A program made the position numbers and the translations under genes. Below, piece by piece: positions 11,876 through 23,360 of a DNA stretch of 64,000 bases (the stretch's first letter is position 1; every line of letters starts with the position of its first letter). The DNA is from Azadirachta indica. Taxonomy: Eukaryota; Streptophyta; Magnoliopsida; Sapindales; Meliaceae. The stretch is taken from the NCBI GenBank assembly GCA_022749755.1, contig CM040445.1, positions 11,801,182 to 11,865,181 on the forward strand, given 5' to 3'. The notes below the pieces were generated by a model. The model ran no database searches, was not told where the DNA came from, and saw only the letters and a list, made by a program, of their open reading frames with translations.

Positions 11876-14225
11876 ACTTCGAAACATTTTTCTTCAAAGA
11901 TGAGATGGATTTGTCTCTACAAAATATCCAGTTGAAAGAAATTTCTCTGATTCATAGGAAGATAGATTTTCTGTTAGTCATCACATATTTTGATGTAAAA
12001 TCTTCATCTTTTAATTTATTCAGCTGCTGGTGTATACTTATCTAGAAATTGAACTATTGATCTTCATTTATGTCTTATACATTTGGTAAAATGAATTTGT
12101 ACTGTCTAGTATTTGCAATATTTTTTAATTTATTTATTTTTTGTTTCTTCTTCTTTATTTCTGTTGCAGAAAATTAAAGCTTATGCATGAAATTTCCATC
12201 TGTGCATATTTTACATAAAGTTTATGAATAAATCGTGATTATTTGATTCATTTGTAGAGTTGTAAGAGGCATATAAAAGTTGCTTTGGCTTTGACTTTTG
12301 GAATGATGCTTATGAAAATTTCAAATCAGAAGGATAATAATGATGATGACGATAATAATAATGTTTTGTGAAGGTGTATTCGATTTTTTTAATAATTTCA
12401 TAAATAAAATAATTTAAACGGTTCAGTAAAAAAAAGTTTTGGTTAACATTTTAAACGACTGGCCTATTAGCTCAGCTGGTTAGAGCGTCGTGCTAATAAC
12501 GCGAAGGTCGCAGGTTCAACTCATAAGCCCAACCACACTAAGTACACCCCATATTGTTCTGAAAGCATATAAAAAATACTCCCCTAAATTATGCTACACA
12601 CGACCATCAACATTGATTATATTATTATGAGTGAGAATGTCGATTTTTTTTTTAATTTTTAAGTTAGTATTTCATTATTTTTTATATTTTTTTAATATTT
12701 TATCACTCTTATTTTTTTAATTATATTTTTTTAATTTAATTAATTTATATTTTAATTAGAAAATAATAAAATTAAAAATATTTGAATTATTAAAAGATAA
12801 AATTAAAATTCAAAAGAATGGTAAAATATTAAAAAAATAAAAAAATAATAAGATATTGGATAAAAATCAAAAGACAATCGAGCATTTTTTCTTATTGTGA
12901 AATCATAAAAAAAAAAAAAAAAACTCATATCAATTCCGATCGCACCCCACTAAATCATGCTACACGGCCGTGTACTCCACACCTTGTACCTTCAATTATA
13001 TAAAAGGTTAAACTATTTACATATACTACCACTACTAGTACTAAACCATATCTCGTATCAAAATTAATTTCAATCAAATTCATCGTATCAAAAGTAATTT
13101 TGATTCAACTGACAGTGACGTCCCAAAATCTTCTTTGCAATTGGGAAAGAAAATTTTTGCCCACTTGCCTTTCTAGAAAATTTAACAACATCCACTACCC
13201 CATAAACACTTTGAAGAAATCTTATCTATACATTCATACATACCCCTTCCAAATTAAATTCAAGACCATTTCATCAACTTTTAAAACTAATTACATATTC
13301 CATTATATATTAGTAGTACCTCTTGTAAAGACAGATTTTGTTAATATTATGTATAAATATTTAAACTATTTTATAATTATTGATATCGAATTTTATGGTT
13401 TTAATATCATATAATAAAAATTTCATTTTTCTTTGTCTTTTGTGAAATTTTTTTTTTTATTACTTTTTTCAAAAAAGTTCTTGTTATTATTCTTTTTTTT
13501 TACATGAATATAATACAATCTATATATAAGTGTTAATTTTCTAATTCTAATAATATTAGGGGTGTCCTATTTTCGTATAGATTTTAATGAATAACCGTTT
13601 TACGATGATAGTTGAATCTTCTCTGATCAATCAATAATACATTTCTATTCATTCGTTGTTTGTCAAAATTATGATTCACCTATATACGATCTCCAATAAA
13701 TTCCCTTACATTTGATTATCCGTAACTTAACCAGAACGTACCCTCAGCAGAATTGAATTTATATTTGAATTCTTCGACACGAGGCTCATTAATTTTATGG
13801 CCCTTAGGCTATTTCCCAAACAATAGCTATAAGATTCTTTAATTCTATTAAGTATCTAATCCAAATATCAATATATTATATTGTAATACTAAGAAAACTA
13901 ATTAATAATTTTTAAATCATTCAATTATTAATTTTAACATAATTATTAACATTTGAAATCCAAACGCGTGTTTTAAATGCGAATTGAGTGCAATTCAGTG
14001 TTTTTTTATAATTTTTTATATAATATATCATATTTTAAAATAAGTAGATTAAAATGTTTGCAGGAGAATTAGAGTATATATTTTTTAAAATATGAATTTA
14101 AATAGCTGTATTTTATTTACATGTAATTTGTCTTTTCGTAAAATAATACAGGCAGCAGCTGAATATTTGTATGCGTTTATACATCCAAATTCATGGTACC
14201 GACGTGATCGCTAAGTTGAATTGAG
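11876..14225. other. Intergenic region, AT-rich, with a tRNA relic
   Basis: After the PSB33 3' UTR (to roughly 12250) there is a GAT/GAC-like repeat near 12330-12362, the damaged tRNA-Ile at 12461-12531, and then long A/T runs. The 13100-13414 open frame has no recognisable family and biased composition. No other gene seen. Confidence 0.6.
12461..12531 (+). tRNA. tRNA-Ile(AAT), T-arm truncated, probable pseudogene
   Basis: The 5' half matches a cytosolic plant tRNA-Ile: acceptor strand GGCCTAT, D-arm with TAGCTCAGCTGGTTAGAGC, and anticodon loop CTAATAA at 12493-12499 (anticodon AAT at 12495-12497) on a good stem. After GGTCGCAGGTTC the sequence runs AACTC then ATAAGCC. Only 13 bases lie between the variable loop and the 3' acceptor strand, where 17 are normal, so the T stem cannot form and the B box is damaged. 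The acceptor stem has one mismatch. The A box is intact. Confidence 0.75.
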
Positions 14226-14232
14226 GACGTCA
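14226..14232 (+). promoter_or_regulatory. GACGTCA (ACGT-core) element upstream of ERF gene
   Basis: A palindromic ACGT-core site of the kind bound by bZIP/TGA factors, about 370 bases upstream of the TATA box of the ERF gene. Function is inferred from the motif only. Confidence 0.35.
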
Positions 14233-14510
14233 TGCATTAGGGAAGCAGGTCCAAAACTTTATGATATTTTTGTTCACCCACCAATTATTTGTTTATTTAT
14301 TTATTTATTTATTTTATTAATAATTAAATTTCTAAGCACGTTTGTGGTCCAATTATTAAATTTTTAAAAAGTTATGGGTTGTTTGTTTGTTTGTGCCTGC
14401 GGGATTAATTATTCCTTCCCACTTGATACAAATCCCACCGTCCGAAGTGTTTCATTGGGTAAGAAGCGCTTCCCTTCTCTTCTCTTCTCTTTCTCTTCTC
14501 TTCTCTTACT

Positions 14511-14532
14511 TTGACCTTTGAAAATTTTGACT
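14511..14532 (+). promoter_or_regulatory. Paired W-box cores upstream of ERF gene
   Basis: TTGACC at 14511-14516 and TTGACT at 14527-14532 lie 16 bases apart, just after a CT-rich microsatellite and about 65 bases before the TATA box. WRKY factors bind TTGAC(C/T). This would fit a stress-responsive ERF gene. Confidence 0.45.
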
Positions 14533-14593
14533 TTCCCCCATTAAGCATTTAGTCACGAGGCCATCATCCCTTGGACTTTCTCCGTCTTCAACC

Positions 14594-14601
14594 TATATAA
14601 A
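14594..14601 (+). promoter_or_regulatory. TATA box of the ERF020-like gene
   Basis: TATATAAA about 300 bases before the start codon. Transcription would begin near 14625, giving a leader of roughly 275 bases. Confidence 0.6.
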
Positions 14602-14757
14602 GAAGCACTTCTTCACATTCATTCACCGGCTTTCTTATCCATATATCATTTTTATATTTTTGACTTGCTCAGAAGTCAGAAGCATTTTCTCCCTAAGCCA
14701 TCAACAACTTCCTCAGAAAGCAGTACCACTTCTTCGCAAAGCCATTACCGGCTTCCT

Positions 14758-14796
14758 ATGACTTCCTTAATCTTCACCTTCTTGATTCCCGTTTGA
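14758..14796 (+). other. Upstream ORF of 12 codons in the ERF leader
   Basis: ATG at 14758 opens a 12-residue frame (MTSLIFTFLIPV) ending in TGA, about 105 bases before the main ATG. If the leader starts near 14625, this uORF would be scanned first and could lower ERF translation. Confidence 0.5.
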
Positions 14797-14901
14797 TCGC
14801 ATTCATTCATTAGCTTGTTATCTGTTATTTCATATTTTCACTTGCCTAGAAAGCAGTTCTTCACAAAATTATCAACAGCTTTCTCAGGAAACCGGGAAAA
14901 G

Positions 14902-15363
14902 ATGGGAAGTAACGTAGAAGAAAATGGAGCTCAAAAGAAATACAAAGGAATACGTCGACGAAAATGGGGCAAGTGGGTGTCCGAAATCCGTGTTCCGGGC
15001 TCACAAAACCGTCTCTGGTTAGGCTCTTACGCTACGCCGGAGGCAGCTGCCGTTGCCCACGACGTTGCTTTCTACTGTCTACGCAGACCGCCGTCGCTGG
15101 ACGGTATCAACTTTCCGTTAATGTTGCCGGCAAGTCTCAATGCAGAGATGTCACCGAAGTCTGTGCAGAAAGCAGCGTCGGACGCCGGAATGGCGGTGGA
15201 TGCGCAGATGGTTTTGAACAAGTCGGCGAATAATGAAACAGAAGTGAATGGGAACGGCGGAATTCAAGCGCTTGATACGACGCAGTTTTGGGGAGACGAT
15301 GAATCTTTGGTGCAATGGGAGGAGAAAGAGTTGAGCATTTCCGTCGATGATTATCTCAACTAG
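14902..15363 (+). CDS. ERF020: ERF020-like AP2/ERF transcription factor
   Basis: Single-exon DNA-binding factor of 153 residues. One AP2 domain runs from about Y14 to P72: [36 protein letters not shown], then the FYCLRRP and GINFP ending. Val at AP2 position 14 places it with the DREB side of the family. The ATG at 14902 (MGSNVEENG) is the first in frame; the extended frame upstream has no ATG. The C-terminus is acidic ([14 protein letters not shown], ending SVDDYLN), consistent with an activation region. A neighbouring PSB33 also lies close to ERF020 in Arabidopsis as I recall (At1g71500 and At1g71520), which supports the symbol. The leader has W-boxes upstream, a TATA box and a uORF. Confidence 0.88.
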   Translation: MGSNVEENGAQKKYKGIRRRKWGKWVSEIRVPGSQNRLWLGSYATPEAAAVAHDVAFYCLRRPPSLDGINFPLMLPASLNAEMSPKSVQKAASDAGMAVDAQMVLNKSANNETEVNGNGGIQALDTTQFWGDDESLVQWEEKELSISVDDYLN

Positions 15364-16135
15364 AAGTAGTTTTTTTCCTTTGAAATTTTACTTTTAAATA
15401 TAGCTTGTATAGAAATTAATAGAAATTGATATTAAATAAAAGTATATTTTGTGTTAATATTTTTTAAAAAAACACAGATATTTGTTTTTATTTTTACCAC
15501 AATGGTTTCAACTTTCTATATGTATATATTTTTTTTAAACCGTTCCCTTTGCAAATAGAGCATGAAACACACTCCTATTCAAATTATCGAAATGGTTTTG
15601 TTTTTTCAAAACAATTTTTGGAAACAACTGCGGTCTGGTGATATGTTGACCAAAGGTCCACTTGTTTATCGAGACATTCAGCTGACTATTAAGAAATAGA
15701 TTCAGTCAAATTAATGGATATATTAATTAGGCTTGGACATTTCAACCAACGTACTGCATGCATTTAAGAGGCTTCTTTATCCCATTTTCAAAAAGTTTAT
15801 TAGTTTGTATACATTATTATATGGAATATACAAATTTATATAGGAATTTTTCTTACACAAACTATCCTGGTCTATCTAAACTTTATTTAGATTTTAGATA
15901 AAAGAACAGACGCTACGCTACCAAAGCTAAAGTTCTTGTTATTTATTACTCAACAAGTTATAGATGCAAGTCTTTTTTTATTCTCAGCATCAAATGTTAA
16001 AAAAAAAAAAAAAAAATCAAAACTATAACGAAAACACAAAAGAAGAAGTGAACAAAAAGATGATAACAGCACATTGGCTATAGTTACTGAATTCCCTTAA
16101 TTCATTTACCATTTCTATTGATGCTGGCCACTGAA
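15364..16135. other. Intergenic, convergent 3' ends
   Basis: It holds the 3' UTR of the ERF gene and the region beyond the HSD-like locus end. A-rich runs near 15999-16017. No gene seen. Confidence 0.6.
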
Positions 16136-18364
16136 TTAATGGGCGAAGGAGGTGGGACTAACCAGAAGTTTCCGAGGAGATGCGCCCTCCAGTAGAGGTC
16201 TTGTCGGCGTGCCTTCCAATGATGGCCTCCCTGTGCCTGTGTAGGATGTTCTTCTAGCGCCTTGTCTGGAAATGAGCAGCCGGAAAGTCCAGTTGAGGAC
16301 ATTGGGGGCGAAAACACGATAAAGGAGGAATATATCATACCAGCTTGGAAACTTTTACATATGTGTCACCCCGGCAAGCTCCGGATACAATCAACTTTGC
16401 AAAATCCTCCACAGAGCCACCGCTCACATGTACCTAAGACCGAAAATTCAAGAGATTGTTGACGTTGAAGCTTGAACGTCTGAGCCTCTATAATATATAT
16501 TTGTTAATTGTCTATTGCAAGGTGTGAGAAGTTGAAAGAACATACTTCTCTTTCTTCTTTCCATTGCATCTCTGTGCCGTCCTCTAGCATGAACTTGCCT
16601 CTAGCCATTTCGGTCCCAATCCAACCGTGAGTTGCAATTGTTACTCCAACCTCGTCATTTAGTTCAAATCTCAATGTCTCATAGAAGTTTACAAGGGCTG
16701 CTTTTGCAGCCTAGCAGAGAAGAATGAGACAAAACAAAATTGAAAGGTAAATCAGTAATAGGAAGGAGAAGATTTAACTGAACCAGCACCCATGACGACA
16801 AGAGAACAATCACATATATACTCACAGCATACAGGCTCATTGTAGGCAAAGGCAACCAGTTCTCAACTGAAGCATTCGCGAAGATACGACCATTGGTCTC
16901 ACGCAAGAAAGGAAGAGCAACAAATGTTGGATAGACATTTCCCCAAAAATTTATATCCTGCAAATTGACAAATTAAATAAAAATATCACAATATTAATTC
17001 ACACTAACTCTTGAAAGTTTTATTACCGAAAGGAGGGGGGAAACAAATCAATAAGATTACTACTAATCAGAATTGGTAAATGCAGCGTGTACACCTTACC
17101 AACAAACGGGGAAACACGGAGGTATCGTTCACTTCCTCGGAGAAAAATGTATGTCCCAAACTTGCTGTGTTTACGAGATGGTCAAGTGCAAGATTCAAGG
17201 GAGAGTTAATTTTCTGGGTGAACAACATGCAACAAATTCACTCGAAATCGACTTGATTCCCAAGTAGCATCTGACAAGTACTGAACTCAGGACTAAATGC
17301 ATCCAGACACATTTGAATACTATCTGGAACTATATAAGCTTATGCCAACACAGAAACTTGCTAGAAATCTGATTTAAGGCTTTAAATATAAAAATATAAA
17401 GGGAAATGCTACAATATTGGACGAAATCCAAGAGTTGTCATACAACTTATACAAGCAGCTAGCTTTCCAATTCTTGAGATAACTTTAGCATAATTTCATA
17501 GATTGAATTGTATCATTCTCTAATGTTTCTCATCTAAAGATCGTACTAATAACAAGCCATAGTTCCCAATTACTTTCATTCATCAATTTAATTCAGGGGA
17601 TCGAGAAAACATACCACGGCCGAAGACATTTATGGTCTCGTTAACAAATCTCCTGCACTCTTCTTCCTTGACAACATCTGCAGCTATGATTATAACATGG
17701 TTGGCACCCATACGTCTCGCATTTTCACTGATCCCTCGAAGTCGATGCTCCCTCCTTGCCACCAATACAAGATTGGCCTTCCTCTTTGCATATTCCTATG
17801 CAATTTGCCGCAATCACAAACAGTTGGTTCATAACATCCAAGCTGGATTCAATCCAAAACCTCCATTACCGCTTTTAATACCCAGATCAAGTTCTAGTAA
17901 GCTTTAGTATAAACAACCGCAACCAAAAATTCAAGCAGCTGGAATATTGCTTCAAAACCTCTTTTACTACTCTTAGTATATACATCAAATTCTAATAAGC
18001 TTTAGTAAATAAACAAGTTAAACCCCGCTGTAGAGCGGGATTCGATCCAAAAACCTATTGTGCCACTTAATACCTATCAAGGTTTGTCATAAGCTTTAAG
18101 CAGATAAAGAATTTCAAACATTAATAAGATGAAAATGAAAGAATAGAAATTAAGGAAATAACTATCAATTAAACTTGCCTCTCCTATGCCAGAAGAAGCT
18201 CCGGTGATGATGACAACTTTATCTTCCATATTTTCAGTGTAAAAGACATTGTTGTAAATCCACTCACACCCATTGATGAAACACAGAGCCGGCCATGCAA
18301 ACGCCAGCACCACCAAGCTCGCCGGCGGAACCACCAAGTTCAGGAATGAGTTGAGCAAATCCAT
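16136..18364 (-). pseudogene. Steroleosin / 11-beta-hydroxysteroid dehydrogenase-like SDR, decayed
   Basis: Homologous to plant HSD/steroleosin enzymes, NADP(H)-dependent short-chain dehydrogenases anchored on oil bodies or ER. Six exon-equivalents on the minus strand: 18179-18364, 17615-17807, 17100-17185, 16826-16957, 16546-16710 and 16136-16433. Exon 1 has an N-terminal hydrophobic anchor with prolines and then TGASSGIGE. Exon 2 has LVLVARREHRLRG, exon 3 LDHLVNTASLGHTFF, exon 4 DINFWGNVYPTF ending SLYA, and exon 5 AAKAALVNFYETLRFE, so the catalytic Y-x3-K is preserved. Lesions: a GC donor after exon 1; the exon 2 acceptor reads CGG for CAG, with an in-frame TAG at 17796-17798; the exon 3 acceptor reads CAC for CAG; and a one-base insertion in the A run at 16353-16356 shifts the final exon, giving a stop at 16335-16337. 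Several independent lesions make a pseudogene the best reading. Confidence 0.82.
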
Positions 18365-20069
18365 TGACCGCCGGAATATTTTTTAAACTTTTTCTTAATT
18401 ACAGAAACGCAGAGGGAGAGAGAGATCTTTAAAGGATGGGATAAGAAGAGAGCTGATGAAGATGAAGAGAGAATATGAGTTTGCATGAAGTATGAGATTT
18501 TGTGAGGACACGTGGTTTAGTTGCAGAGCTAGTCTTGTGACGAATGGAAAGAAGTTTTGTATGTTCTTGCATGACATATACTACCTGTTCTTCAGTATGT
18601 TACAATTTGGACAATTCTTGATAATTCTAATTTCATTTATTTAAATTGATTATTTTATAATTGGATTCATTCAACATTGGAATGCATAATTGACACCAAC
18701 TTTTATAAGTTTTAAAAATGGTTTAGTAAATAATTTATAATTAAGATTTTTCGTGTAATTTTTAGAATTCTAATTACAATCTTATCTTGTAACAAAAAAA
18801 AAACAATTATATCCTATATTTTTATAAATCATAATTTTATTATGATTATTATATATTATCACACAATAATTCAACATTAAAATATTAAACGTACATACAC
18901 TATTTTTGAAATTCAGAATAAATATTTTCAAGTTGAAAGTTTTAACAATGCAATTTACAAAATTTTAGTTTTTTTTTTTTATAACTATAATTATTTTTTT
19001 ATAAGCATAGTAATAATAAACTAATTTATAAGTAATAACGATCCACATGGACTTAAGTGTATTTTAATATTGTGATTAACAAATAAGTTGTTGCTAATTT
19101 TCATACAAATTAATTTAAATTTCATATATATAATCATAACTTTATCCATATTTCATTATTTTAATTAATTTCGTCCATTTTCACAACTTAACAAAATTCA
19201 ACCTATTTTCTTCCACTCCTCTTACAAAACAATGGGCCGGACAGGAGTTAACACGAAGAGGCCCAAACAAGCCCTCTTTTTTTACTTTTATAATGTATTT
19301 TTGTGCAATTTGTTACTGTTTTGGAGTATTAGGAATGTGAATTCAAATTTAATTTTTTTAATTATTCTTTTCATTATACCTTAGGAATATACGTCCTCTA
19401 CCATTAAGAAAAATACACAAAAATTATTAAATAAATAATAATTTTTTTTTATAAATTTTTTAAATTTATTACATCGTCGTATTATTTAAATGTCACATTG
19501 TACTTATTAAACAAACTCAGTAATTCAATAGGAATTGACGATGTTTTCTTAATTGTATAATACTGTAACGTGGGTTCAAAAAATTCCAAAAAAAATTTGA
19601 ATAATTAAATATAAAATTCACAAAATTACAGAACGTGACACGTAATTTTTCTTTTTGACTTTAAAAAAATCGGCAGCTGTACTGTGAACGTCAGTGTAGC
19701 AAAACCTCGGTATGAAAGGACTGGGTCCACTCCACTCTACACTGTAGGCGCGTCAATTTACCCACCGGTGCACAATACTCCCAAGCTAACCTCTGTACTC
19801 TAACGTGCGCCGCCACTTTTTTCACACGAGTAAGACGCACGTGTGAACAATAATTCGGTTAAAACGAAGCATATACTCTCTTTATCCCCGTCGTTTTCAT
19901 TTTCTTTGTATTTTTTCATACCCTACAGATTTTCTCTTCTCTTTTCATCGTATCTAACGGAGACTTTTTTTTTAATTTTTGTATCCTTTGAGATAATCTT
20001 AAATAAAAGACAAATAGGATAAAAATTGGCTTAAAATTGTTGACAAATTGGAGAAATTTTGGTGGGAAA
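18365..20069. other. Intergenic, divergent promoters
   Basis: It lies between the HSD-like locus (-) and the UPF0301 gene (+). Mostly AT-rich with T and A runs. A less AT-rich segment near 19680-19880, just before the UPF0301 leader, is probably promoter. No gene seen. Confidence 0.55.
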
Positions 20070-23000
20070 ATGGATCTGTGGACTGTGCATGTGAAGAACG
20101 CGAGCTTAGGCCCGGTTTGGATGAGAAATTGTAAACCTAGTTCCAGTTTTTTGGGAAAAGCGGGAGTTTTTGAGATCAGGGTTTTGAAGGGCAGAGTCTT
20201 TTCTGCGCATAATCAGAGTCATGGATTGGTCGTTACATCTATGGCCAAGAAGAATCACGACAACCACTCCTCGCCTGGTATTTTTTTTTTTGTTCTTTTT
20301 GTTTTCGATTTATTAATTTTGGGGTTATTTGCAGTTCTGGGTGTTTTTTAGAGACTGCGTCGGATGTCAAAGTTTGGGGTTTTTTGTGGTTTTGTAGCTT
20401 AGCTATAATTTCCGAGAAATTGGGCGAGAAATTGAAGAGCTAAGTGATTACTCCTGTTACACTGTAACAATAATTGGCCAGCATTTTGTTGGAATTCTGA
20501 AATTTGTTACTTGGGTTAGTGTTAAATAGTGAAATTGACTACATAAAAATGGATAAGGGATCAATTTCCATGAAACATAGGAGTAATTAACCTTTCAAAA
20601 TTGACTACCTAAAATGAAAAATTTTGTCTAAAGTGTTCCAAGTACAAAATTTATGTGATGGTTGAGCAATTATAAATGTTAGTGCGAATGAAGAGAAATT
20701 TTTCTATTCTGAACCTTTTATGGGTATTCTTATATTCAGTATTTGTCCTTGAGTTTGAAAGCAACTGAGGTAGAAAAGTAAAGATAGCTGTGTGCAAAGT
20801 AATTTTATAAAATAGATGTAAGGTAATGTAGGTTCTTTCCAGTGGATAATATACTTGCCATCGGTTTAATGTGTTTTGGAGTTAGGATTTACTTGTAATG
20901 GATTATGACTTGCATTGCTTGATACTCCGCTCTTAAACAGTTACGGTGATTACATGGATTCCTTGGTAATGTTGTATATTATTTATAATTGTTGTTTCCA
21001 AAGCCATAATTGTCACTGGAGTTTTTGATTATGTGCACTACTAGCCTTTGTTGCCTGTACTTCATGCTTCTTCTTTCTCTTCTACTATGTCATTTTTATG
21101 TTTGTGCTTTTTATTCTTTTAGCGCATCTTATTATTATTGTTTTCTTTTGTAGAATGGGATGCTGAAGATTGACCTTTCTTTTTGCAAAATAGAAGAAAC
21201 ATATATTTCTGTTTTTTGTTGTTTTAAACATGCCAGAATAATTGTGGAACCCAACAGTATCTTATGTTTTAATTGCTACTTGGGCTATATATTTCACTTG
21301 GCTCTCCAACTCAGTGATTGCTATGTTGTTTATGAAATCGCAGCTTTATGTGTGATAGTCTTAACTTATTTTTGGGAGAGAAATTGAATTTGGTTAGTGG
21401 CAGTTTAATTTGTTTTGTGTTTGATTAGATCTTGAGAAAGAGTTAAGAACTTTTTTGGTTCAGTCCATCTGTATCATCACCTTGTTTACTATGATCATAA
21501 TTTAGTTTTATCCTAGACTCATTTGCCATGCTTTAACTAGAACTAAAAGTAAAGAGTTTTTTGTCACTTATGATGTTTTGCCCATTTTGGTCAAGTGTTT
21601 TGATCTGTTGGCAAAACTAAAAGTTTGCAAGAGGAACCCAAGGAGATTGACTCTTGAACAGTAATTGAAGATTAAAATGTTAAACACTCTCTGGGGCTCT
21701 GTGTGAGAATTATTTCCAGTCATAATATGTGCAAGGGTTAACTTATACGTGTTTTTGGTCCTTATTGGGTAAAAGTTTTAGCCTATCTAAATTGAAGCTT
21801 GACTTGATTAACCATGATCATGATTTTTGAGGTCAGGAAATGGTGATCGATCTACTCCAGAAGGAGATAATCTGAAAAGAAACAGTTCTTCTGACAGCAA
21901 CAAATCCAACGACACTGCATCCCAGAAGTCGTCTCACATAAACTTGGACTGGAGAGAGTTCAGAGCTAATCTGTTTGCTCGGGAACAGGTGAGGTATTTT
22001 GTTTCGTGGTGGGTTGTGTCACCATTATTTTCAATAATTGAACAGTACTGAAGTACTAGGTAGTGCCATTTGGCAATGTGGAAGCTCACTCTTGTCCCCC
22101 TTATGTTCTATTCAGCTTAGTACGCGGTTTTAGTAATAGCCTTAGTTGAACTAACTGTGACTTTTGGATATGCTCCAGTAGTATAGCCTATCTGTTATCT
22201 ATTGGCACATGGAATTAGATATATCCACTTGAAAATTCGTGAAGGAGGATCCCAGATCTTATAAGTTTTCTTTTTGGTGATAGAAACAAAAATACACTGG
22301 AAAGGGGCCTAATTTCTTAACCAATTCAATGGATCTCATTTATCGCCCGCCTTGTTTCTGAGATCCCAGCCAATACATCCAGAGCTGAGACTTGTTGGTT
22401 GAAAGATTGCGCGTTTCCTTTTTCGGTTCAATTTGAAAGCCTGACAACCTAAATCAAACTCTGCATGACTACATGTTTGAAATTGGTTGTTTCATTGAAC
22501 CTCTGGGAATTTGATTTGGATGATGTCGTCATTTTCATTTCTTTCTACAATGATACAGTAATTTCTTCATGCCTTGATGTGGGATGCTGCTTTCCTTGAT
22601 ATAACAAATAAATGATAAGAAATGTGCTAACAATGAAGTTATTGCAACAGAGTGAAATTTATGCTTCAGTTACTTTTAACAGGCAGAGAAGGCAGAGTCT
22701 GATGCTCAAAATCAAGGTGGAACAACAATCCATGAGTCCAAACCTCTCAGCCTGAAATGGGCCCACCCTATTCCAGTACCTGAGACAGGCTGTGTCCTTG
22801 TAGCCACAGAAAAGCTTGATGGGATTCGCACCTTCGAGAGAACTGTTGTTCTCCTCCTCAGATCCGGAACCAGACACCCACAAGAGGGACCATTTGGAGT
22901 TGTAATTAACCGTCCACTTCATAAAAGGATCAAACACATGAAGCCTACGAATAATGAACTAGCAACGACCTTTGCTGATTGTTCTTTACATTTTGGTGGG

Positions 23001-23360
23001 CCACTTGAGGCAAGTATGTTTCTCCTTAAAACAGGGCAATTGAAGCTTCCTGGGTTTGAAGAGGTAATCCCTGGCCTGTGCTTTGGAGCTAGAAACAGTT
23101 TGGATGAAGCAGCAGCCCTTGTGAAGAAAGGTGTCCTTAAACCTCAGGATTTCAGATTCTTTGTTGGTTATGCTGGATGGCAGCTGGATCAGTTGAGAGA
23201 GGAGATTGAATCAGATTATTGGTATGTTGCTGCATGTAGCTCTGATTTGATCTGCGGTGGTTCGTCAGATTCATCTTCGGAAAGTTTGTGGGAGGAAATT
23301 TTGCAGCTTATGGGTGGCCACTACTCGGAATTGAGCCGTAAGCCTAAACAAGATATGTAA
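20070..23360 (+). CDS. UPF0301/DUF179 (AlgH/YqgE-like) protein
   Basis: Member of the UPF0301 family, related to bacterial AlgH/YqgE; the molecular role in plants is not established. Three exons: 20070-20277, 21837-21988 and 22683-23360, 345 residues, in phase. The N-terminal 70 residues are basic and S-rich with few acids, consistent with plastid targeting. Exon 2 is hydrophilic and S/N-rich. The DUF179 domain covers most of exon 3: GCVLVATEKLDG, PFGVVINRPLHK, LHFGGPLE, RFFVGYAGWQLDQL and then a W/Y-containing stretch, all typical. The ATG at 20070 is the only in-frame one near the leader; the frame above lacks ATG. The next gene is a CDK-like kinase, a pairing I also recall at At1g33770-33780. 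Confidence 0.9.

Noticed and set aside
13100..13414. 104-codon open frame
   Set aside because: Composition is I/Y/F/K/N-biased as expected for AT-rich noncoding DNA; no family resemblance.
14964..15233. Second frame inside the ERF coding region
   Set aside because: Shadow of the AP2 frame.
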